From: Albugo candida
Taxonomy: Eukaryota > Oomycota > Peronosporomycetes > Albuginales > Albuginaceae
DNA length: 64,000 bases
Assembly: GCA_905220665.1 (NCBI GenBank)
Contig: CAJNAR010000020.1
Coordinates: forward strand, 207,804-271,803
Reading direction: 5' to 3'
Positions 57,201-64,000 of the stretch are shown here, in pieces. The notes beneath the pieces were generated by a model. That model ran no database searches, had not been told where the DNA came from, and was given only the letters and a program-made list of their open reading frames with translations. How positions within the stretch are numbered: position 1 is the first letter of the stretch; each line of letters opens with the position of its first letter. The translations under genes were made by a program, and so were the position numbers.

Positions 57201-58465
57201 CTCACCAAAGATGCTTATCACGATGCGTATAGCAATGTCATTCAGAATGAGCATAGACCCATACGCATCCTCGACACCGAGCTGATTTCAAGCTTACTCA
57301 GACGCACGACGATTGCTTCTTGAAGAGTGCTTTTTGGCGTGGACGGGAGGCCTTTTGGGCGAAAGATATGATTCCAATGTATCGCAAGTGAAAAATTGGT
57401 AAGACTAACAAAGTAATACGCGAAATGCCTTTGAGAAAGCAATTGCGATGCTCCGTCTTATCTGGGGAGAAAGCCACAAACGCGATACGTGGAAAGGAAT
57501 CGAAAATTTCGATTTTTCTCAATCGCTTGTTCAAAAGCCTCGTACAAAATTGCTTTGATATCACTTGTTCAGTGGAAAAGCTCCGAAGCATTGCAGCTGT
57601 TGCTGGATAAACGACAATCAGGCGATCGCATCGGTAGGCTTCTGCTCCATCATATGCGTCTTTGGAGTCGATGAAACTTGAAGTGGCTCCTATAGCCAAA
57701 CGAGGTTATCGCTCAGTACGACCTGAACCTTACCATAAAAACACTTCGACTTCTGAGCTGATCCGAAGCTTGTCATTCCTGGATGGATGCTCAGAGAGAT
57801 ATAAGATTCGTGCAAAAGTGTCTATTGTCTCACTGAAAATATGGCAAGCGCAGGAAAAATATAGAAACAAGCCACAAATGTGACACTGCTTACGACGCAC
57901 AACTGATACGCGTGTGATGGGCGAAGAAGTATCATAACGCGTTTTTCTTGGCAATATAATCGTCAATGATAGTGGTAGTACAAACTCAGGTAGTGCAACC
58001 GGGTAAATAGACTTGATTATCGGGATAAATGCTTGCTTCTGGCGTGATCTTGTCGCTTGTTTGGTCATCAATTCTTGCTGCCGTTTCTTTTCAATCCAAA
58101 CACCCAAAGATTAGAAATTGTTTGCTGTGCTGGTAGCATCGACGGGTGGATTTAGAATTCGCTGGAAAGAAACGTCTGTGCCACTGATTGAATTGCAACT
58201 TTGTACTCATGCGCTAACAAGCACAGATCCAGCGCTGAGAGACTGCTGGAAAGCTGTCCATATAACACATTATTTGGAGATCTCCGAATTTCAACCTCTC
58301 CGTCAAACACCTTTATAACCATTTCTCATTCGTAAACAAGATCGCAATCCATGGTAGTAGAACGATATTTTTCGCATTCAGATCGCATGCCTCAGGGAAG
58401 ATTGATTGGTTTCAGAGACAACGCTCGCCTCATGCATACGACCCGAGGTGTTATATTTACTGTTC
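57201..58465. other. Broken frames, unassigned
   Basis: Short plus frames continue (57425..57610 and 58118..58318 with GGFRIRWKETSVPLIELQLC), possibly the tail of the broken gene to the left. Opposing minus frames are of similar length, so nothing is claimed. Confidence 0.25.
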
Positions 58466-60050
58466 TCAATTGGTAAGAATTGAGAATATTCCAAACTCAT
58501 TTCTCTCTTTCCTTGACTCAGCACAACTTGTTTGATGAAATACTGCAGCGATGTCAGATGAAAAGAAAGTATTCTTGGATGATATGCAGACCAAGGCCGT
58601 CAAAGCAAGGAACGCTTGCATAATATGGTATCTATGATGTAGAGATGACAGCAAAGCTTGATCGGGTAAGAAGTCTAATGTTTCTCCCAGCTTTTTTGTA
58701 TCGTTCTGTGTGAGAATTCAAATTAAGCAATGATCTGCATGAAAGTGTATGCTGTCTTGACTGAATCCAGAATTGTACATTGTATCCAGTTACGTGATAT
58801 TCCAAACATAAGGGAGATAACTTGACCTGAAAAAAAGGTAGCGGACGTAAGAATGACGTTGGAGACACTCAAGCGGCAGAGCAGCGCCAAGCCATTGATA
58901 CATTTTCTTGCTTAAACATATAAGCTAAGTTTTCTGTTGCTTGACAGTAGATTTCGGGAAAACTTTTGCGACTCTCGGAATTGCATAAACCACAAGCTCA
59001 TATCTGAATTGGTGAACTTTGTCCGATTTAAGATAACACATGCTTGGAAGAGTAGTTTGATTTTGTCACACATAGTAATATTGATATGAAATCTCTCATC
59101 GATTGTGGCATTTCGTTCAAATCTTTCATACTGACAGAAGTAGGACCAAACTCATTAATCCAGTATGTGATATCGGATAAAACATATATAAAATTCCAGT
59201 TGATGTCACGCAACTGCAATTCGATTTAAATAGTAAGCGGAACATCCTAAGTCATCTTTGATATTTTCTCAAGTACGTTGAAGCGATATAAGAGAGTTGG
59301 ATCCAGTGATTGTTTCGAGAACGCTTGTATTCCCAAACTTGCACACGGTATGACACTTTCACTTGCAATATACATCAAACCTGTTTTTCCCATGACGAAG
59401 CCAACAAGTGGGTATGCGTTAAATTCTTCTCGATGGTTGGAACAGAAACTTTTTGGTAATTTTTTAAAAATTGTACGAGAAATGCCATCTTTTTCGCATG
59501 AATGTGGGGTCCAATAATGTGCAACATTTTCAGATTCTCCGTTTGCATTCTTGAGTACCGCAGTTCTCGCCGAGGTGGATTTGAAACGGCACACTATCGG
59601 ATCTTTGTGGAATGTCATGCTACTTTTCCCGTACTGCAATAAGCGTTTCACATGTCACGATTCTTATTTCAGGAATACATTTCGTAATAAATGGCTCTCG
59701 GCTGAAGTAGAACGTATGAATTATGGGCATGGGATTTGGAATGCCGATTATCACAAGTGATATGTTGTTGATATCTCGGACAGTACAGACACTGAAGAAG
59801 AAGGTAAGAATTGACCTCTAAATCATAAGTGTCTACGGAAGCGGCGCTATTGTTCACATACGATAAGAATGTAGTTTTCTTCTCCAAGAGACGTGTTTCT
59901 CCGATGTAGGGAGCGACGAAGTGCGAATAAAACACGAAATGCGTCACCACGTACTCCAAGAAGATTGATAATAAAAGCTGGAAGACCAAGTAATGCCAGC
60001 ACAGCAGTGAACATCACAACAATTGAAAAAGAATTGTTTACAATCGACAT
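58466..60050 (-). CDS. Unidentified multi-exon gene, N-terminal membrane helix
   Basis: Minus-strand frames in order suggest a spliced gene. Exon 1 (60050..59948) begins MSIVNNSFSIVVMFTAVLAL with a strong membrane helix up to LPAFIINLLG. A 49-bp intron leads to TRLLEKKTTFLSYVNNSAAS. A long frame to 59275 includes EEFNAYPLVGFVMGKTGLMY. A 64-bp intron ending at CAG leads to LRDINWNFIYVLSDITYWIN. Later exons give LSPLCLEYHVTGYN and LPDQALLSSLHHRYHIMQ with a C-terminal hydrophobic stretch. One junction (about 59780-59640) could not be resolved. Membrane helices at both ends recall PIG-S-type topology, but no motif supports that name. Confidence 0.4.
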
Positions 60051-62549
60051 ACTGTCGTATACCGACCGAGAAAAGAGAATTTTGATTTGGAAATATTTTC
60101 TTGAGCAGTATAATTAGTATCATCCGAGATCATCGATACGGCCACTTGAAATTCGTCTCTGTTTAATAGCCGTTACTAATCGCTTAGCTGACAGTACTAT
60201 GCGCTTCTATGTGTTTCTATCCGTTTCGACACCATCGTCGTCTTCCGTCGATCACTTCAGTAGGTTTGAAGTATTCGCGAAGAAAGAAACGTCTTATCAG
60301 AATACTCTTCCTGTAGACAAAAGTCTTTCCATGCTATTTCCGAACGAGATGGGTTACAATGGCCTCTAATAGCATCTTTAAAAACTATGTTGCTGCTAGC
60401 GGCGTCATAAACAGCATGACAAGTGTCAATAATCCTGGATCAAAGCGTTAAGGCTCGAGCCACTAACTTGGACTTTTTTTACCGCCATCATAAACTCCTT
60501 ACCATTCGGAAGGACCAGGACGCGCAAGGGACAAGAAACAGAAAAATCGATTGCTCCATATGAAAACGGGGCCATGTTAAATCAGACGATTTTCGTATCC
60601 TATGTTGATAACACATTTATCCCAATTCACAAATTTTTTAAGACAATATCAACGCCAATAATACCTCACGATGGAGTGTACATTCACGGATCGGTGCTTA
60701 GCCGTGCAGAATCGTCTGCAAAGTACGACGTAGATCAAATTAGAGGATAAGAATAATTGGTGAAGGAACGACATCCCGATCAAACTAGCGCCTGCTTTAC
60801 GTAAACGTACCACCAAATGAATGGAATGAGGCAAATTCATTGGCTAGATCCGACATGAAACGTTTCCGAAGTGTGCATTCGTGGGAGATTCCTTGGGAGA
60901 AAAGTGTATTACATATTTAGATTTTAATCATTTTTCAAAAAAAGTATTTTTGTATCGCTCAAGATTCCATTTCTCGACAAACGTCATGGTCCAAGTTACC
61001 AGCACAAATGGAGCTCGCATAAACGACACTCGGAGGCCAATTAGCGCAAGGTCGTGCAGCTACGTTCGCAATAAGTACTCTTGTAGAGATCGCATGCATA
61101 GGTAGTGAGCACGTGTGATCATTATCAACAGTATAAGCCGTTTCGGTGTAAATTTGCATGAAAGCGAATAAGAAAGCAACCCGCTCGTCAAAATGAACGG
61201 AAGCTCTTCAACTGCTCAATGATGCTGATTGGCTCTTGTTGAGTATAGCAGGCGGGTTTACTTCCTCAGAGATTCTTGATGTATTAGTTAACGAAATAGT
61301 TGCACGGAATCGATCATTCGTAGAATTCCATGTACTTGACGCGAAGGATGCATGCGTATGAAGACACCATTTGGTGATCGCCTCAACAAGTAACGGAACG
61401 AACTCATCCTAGAATATCTAATGCAGATATTGAGAACGGAGCCGAAAGAAATGTTTTACAGATTTGGTACATTTCGGACAATGCGATATAAAAAATGTCG
61501 TACAGTATTGATGATATAGCAAGGAATGCTGTCAGCTTCAATAATGCTGATGATAATGATTAATTTCAATTCGGCCATTGTATATTGCTACAACGATCTG
61601 TCAAACATGTCCCCTGATCTCAAACTTGTCGAACTGTATTTTCTACATCCAAGTGCACGTTTGCGATAACTCACATTAATTTGTTTGCAGAAAGAAATGC
61701 GTGGAGCAAGACAAGCGGAGTAATAGATATCTTATCTCGGAACGCAGGCTTACAAAAAAACGGATCATATAATTAGCGTATTAGATTATCAGGATCAATC
61801 ATCATGTACATGCTTCTGAGTGAGCAACTTGTTGAACAAGATTTAGCCGTGACTCCCATCATGCAACAAACTACACGAATCTGATTCGTATTTAACACTG
61901 ACCTTAGTCTTCGACAAATGCCTGTACTCGGGATGTGAGTCCGTATATCCAGAAGAAGTATGAATATGTTCCGTTTGGTTAAATCAACATCGATAGCAGA
62001 GAAAACGTTCTATCTAATCATCAAGGACATCTTATCACGTTATTATAGAAGAACATTAGCTTGACAAGATACTACAACTCTATTTACGTCTTCAAGATAC
62101 CTAGTAACTACAATTAATATAAAGACAATACGTTTTGTTTCAGTGATTTCTATGTGTAGTACGCGAGATATCCTCAGATAATAGACGCTTACAACGATAC
62201 TAAGACTCTTAGTCATACATCACTATATAACAATGTACGAGGCACGAGCAGGAATGGATTTTATAGCTCTGTCGAATTTTCGGCAGAAAATATATGGAGA
62301 AATCTATTAATTCCTTAGAATGAATAGAGATTCTTAAGCATGCAAGAAGGGGCATATGCATGAACGAAAGTTTCAAAAGGTTCGCATCCTACCAAAGAAT
62401 GTAATGAAGATGCTAGAGACAGTTGGCATGGATCCACACAATTATCATAAAATACAATTGGAACAGTCAACATTGTATCTGCAATCCTCATTCTATTGAA
62501 ACAATTTAGACAGCTCAATATCATTTTGATACACGTTCACTATCGTTTT
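60051..62549. other. Subtelomeric DNA without a gene
   Basis: About 2.5 kb. Frames are short on both strands and none has a recognised motif; 61200-62300 is almost free of frames above 60 codons. No tandem array or known element was recognised. Confidence 0.5.
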
Positions 62550-63429
62550 TCAAATTTCCTCCAAACGACAACCTCTACCATTACCGGACATACACAATGC
62601 TCAGTAAGTTTTTTTTTATTATTCTGAATCTTAAGGTTATTGATCAATTTTTCTTTTTTTTTAGAACTACCAGCAGAGGATGCATTCAGATCATCATGAC
62701 AATTATGGTGTTTTTCTTCAGCTAAACGCTCTTCCAGCTGCTGGACACGTTGCTCCAGTGTCGCAACTGAACTCGAATTTTTCGCACCAGCCTGCGAGAA
62801 TTGCTTTTCCAGATTTCCAGAGAACTGCGTTCGACCTTGATTCCCCCTTTCGACCGCCGTTCTTTGCTCAACAAGAGTAGGCTGGATAGTTTTTGGATAT
62901 TCCAATGCAAACTGAGCAAATAGGTCGTCCAATTTTTCAATCGCTGTACGAAGACGCCGGCTTAGTCTTATGTATTCTGGACGACAACGAAATATATGAT
63001 TGAATTTTGGAGTGTTTTTCTACAATGTGTACAGCCAAATTCAACTCGGACAGTGCATGGAATATCCTCCGTGATTGATCCAAGGTGAGTGTGAAATTTC
63101 AATCCGTCGATTGTCTCCATCCACTCTTCATCGCGCTGTTTCAACTCATGCATCCATTCATGAAAATCCTTGACGTATGAATTATACCAGACATTGATTA
63201 TAGCCTCCGCATCCATAAGGAGTTGGCTTCGAAGAAATAAAAGACGGAAGAAGTTGAGCCGATGCAACTTTTTACTTTTTTCCGAATGATAAAGTACTAG
63301 AATCTGTCTGTAATCAAGATGATTCAGAACATGCTCGTCAGTACTCATCCACTCAAACTGGGAGTCGGAATGTGCCTTGATGACTTCTCGGCGGGATAAT
63401 GACCGCCATGCAGGAAGATTATGACTCAT
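62550..63429 (-). CDS. Last gene before the telomere, unknown; apparent frameshift
   Basis: ATG at 63429 (MSHNLPAWRSLSRREVIKAH) opens a helix-rich, charged frame (FFRLLFLRSQLLMDAEAIIN, FHEWMHELKQRDEEWMETID) to CTVRVEFGCTHCRK. There the frame breaks at a run of five T (plus strand 63015..63019). One frame over, it continues NTPKFNHIFRCRPEYIRLSR, LDDLFAQFALEYPK and a coiled coil (LEQRVQQLEERLAEEKH). A 71-bp intron (62600..62670) gives a short last exon ending GNGRGCRLEEI. The spaced Cys (CTHC ... FRC) could bind zinc. The break may be a sequencing error in the homopolymer or a real lesion. No family recognised. Confidence 0.5.
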
Positions 63430-63798
63430 GTTTCTGAGCAGACTGAATTTGAAAAATGATTTATTTCTGTTTACAAGAGCAATCACAAATCTCAAATCAT
63501 GGAATTATTATATGCGCACAGTCTATTTCGGAGACGGCAGCGAAGCAACATTTTTTGCTAAAACAAAAAGCAGTCTGATTCAATTCCATGAAATTACGAG
63601 ATGCAATACTTTCTCTTAACACCAAACCCAAAAAAGTATTGAAAGAACGCCTTCCTCTTATGGATTGTTGGAAGCGTTGTTTCTCTTCTGATCTTAGATA
63701 TACAGGGTTTAGGGTGCTGGAATGCGAGGGTAGATGTCCCGATGAAAAGTGTGTATACCCAAAGAGCTTGAGATTCTATTAGCCAGTTTTTTAGAGAG

Positions 63799-64000
63799 TA
63801 AGGGTTTAGGGTTTAGGGTTTAGGGTTTAGGGTTTAGGGTTTAGGGTTTAGGGTTTAGGGTTTAGGGTTTAGGGTTTAGGGTTTTAGGTTTTAGGGTTTA
63901 GGGTTTAGGGTTTAGGGTTTAGGGTTTAGGGTTTAGGGTTTAGGGTTTAGGGTTTAGGGTTTAGGGTTTAGGGTTTAGGGCTTAGGGTTTAGGGTTTAGG
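63799..64000 (+). repeat. Telomere, TTTAGGG repeats
   Basis: About 28 tandem TTTAGGG units running to the window edge, G-rich strand 5'->3' outward, so the window is a right chromosome end. Variants are few: GTTTTAGGTTTTAGGG near 63881-63896 and one CTTAGGG at 63981. This repeat type is found in plants, some algae and oomycetes. Confidence 0.99.

Noticed and set aside
48845..58440. Insertion of a large DNA virus
   Set aside because: The tract was considered because of many odd frames, but no capsid, polymerase, helicase or packaging motif was found; EF-hand and C2-like pieces with an intron point to a host gene.
59278..59517. 79-codon plus frame in the 59-kb region
   Set aside because: Complement of a longer minus frame that fits between good splice sites.
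60051..63429. Secreted RXLR or CHXC effector genes expected near oomycete telomeres
   Set aside because: No frame combines a signal peptide with an RXLR-EER or comparable motif in the subtelomeric part.

Overview
This window is the right-hand end of a eukaryotic chromosome. It finishes in about 200 bp of TTTAGGG telomere repeats with the G-rich strand running 5'->3' off the end. The host genes are compact, lie on both strands with very short spacers, and carry small GT-AG introns (mostly about 46-87 bp). The repeat type, intron size and gene content fit an oomycete. The AT-rich, dense gene block would suit a white-rust (Albugo-like) genome, but the genus is inference. No bacterial operons, rRNA, tRNA genes or CRISPR were seen.

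Region 1 (1-12 kb) is a dense housekeeping block: a Cys-type SelT homologue cut by the left edge, a PH-domain protein, MAK16 (60S ribosome biogenesis), a Cys glutathione peroxidase divergent from a PIG-Q/GPI1 gene, a large Gln-rich protein with a possible SAP-like segment, a bHLH-PAS-like regulator, a doubtful small spliced gene, and uracil-DNA glycosylase.

Region 2 (about 12.3-34 kb) is a graveyard of nested mobile elements. A Copia retrotransposon (A, 13828-18844, minus) sits with a 5-bp target duplication inside the catalytic domain of a decayed Mutator-like transposase (MULE C). A pair of inverted repeats at 18952 and 27541 frames a large DNA transposon holding a DDE transposase, a second Mutator-like element (MULE A) with two-unit terminal repeats, a non-autonomous element lodged in one of those repeats, and another MULE fragment. 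A second Copia (B) is cut by a hAT element with a BED finger and 36-bp tandem repeats near its ends.

Region 3 (34-40.5 kb) holds one clear gene, LCB2 of serine palmitoyltransferase, in otherwise gene-poor DNA. Region 4 (40.5-48.4 kb) holds a decayed Copia (C) followed by a nearly full-length Copia (D, 43150-48417) with both LTRs, a primer-binding site, a purine tract and all pol domains, but broken. Region 5 (48.4-58 kb) is a plus-strand tract of broken coding sequence with EF-hand-like and C2-like segments, interrupted by a solo LTR with a perfect 5-bp target duplication. Region 6 (58.4-63.5 kb) has two unidentified minus-strand genes and gene-empty subtelomeric DNA, then the telomere.

The most interesting signal is shared by three Copia elements. 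Immediately inside the 5' LTR each carries TATGAGCCC, complementary to the anticodon arm of a methionine tRNA. This implies priming from an internal tRNA site, as known for Drosophila copia. The ATG of that site appears to be the gag start codon.
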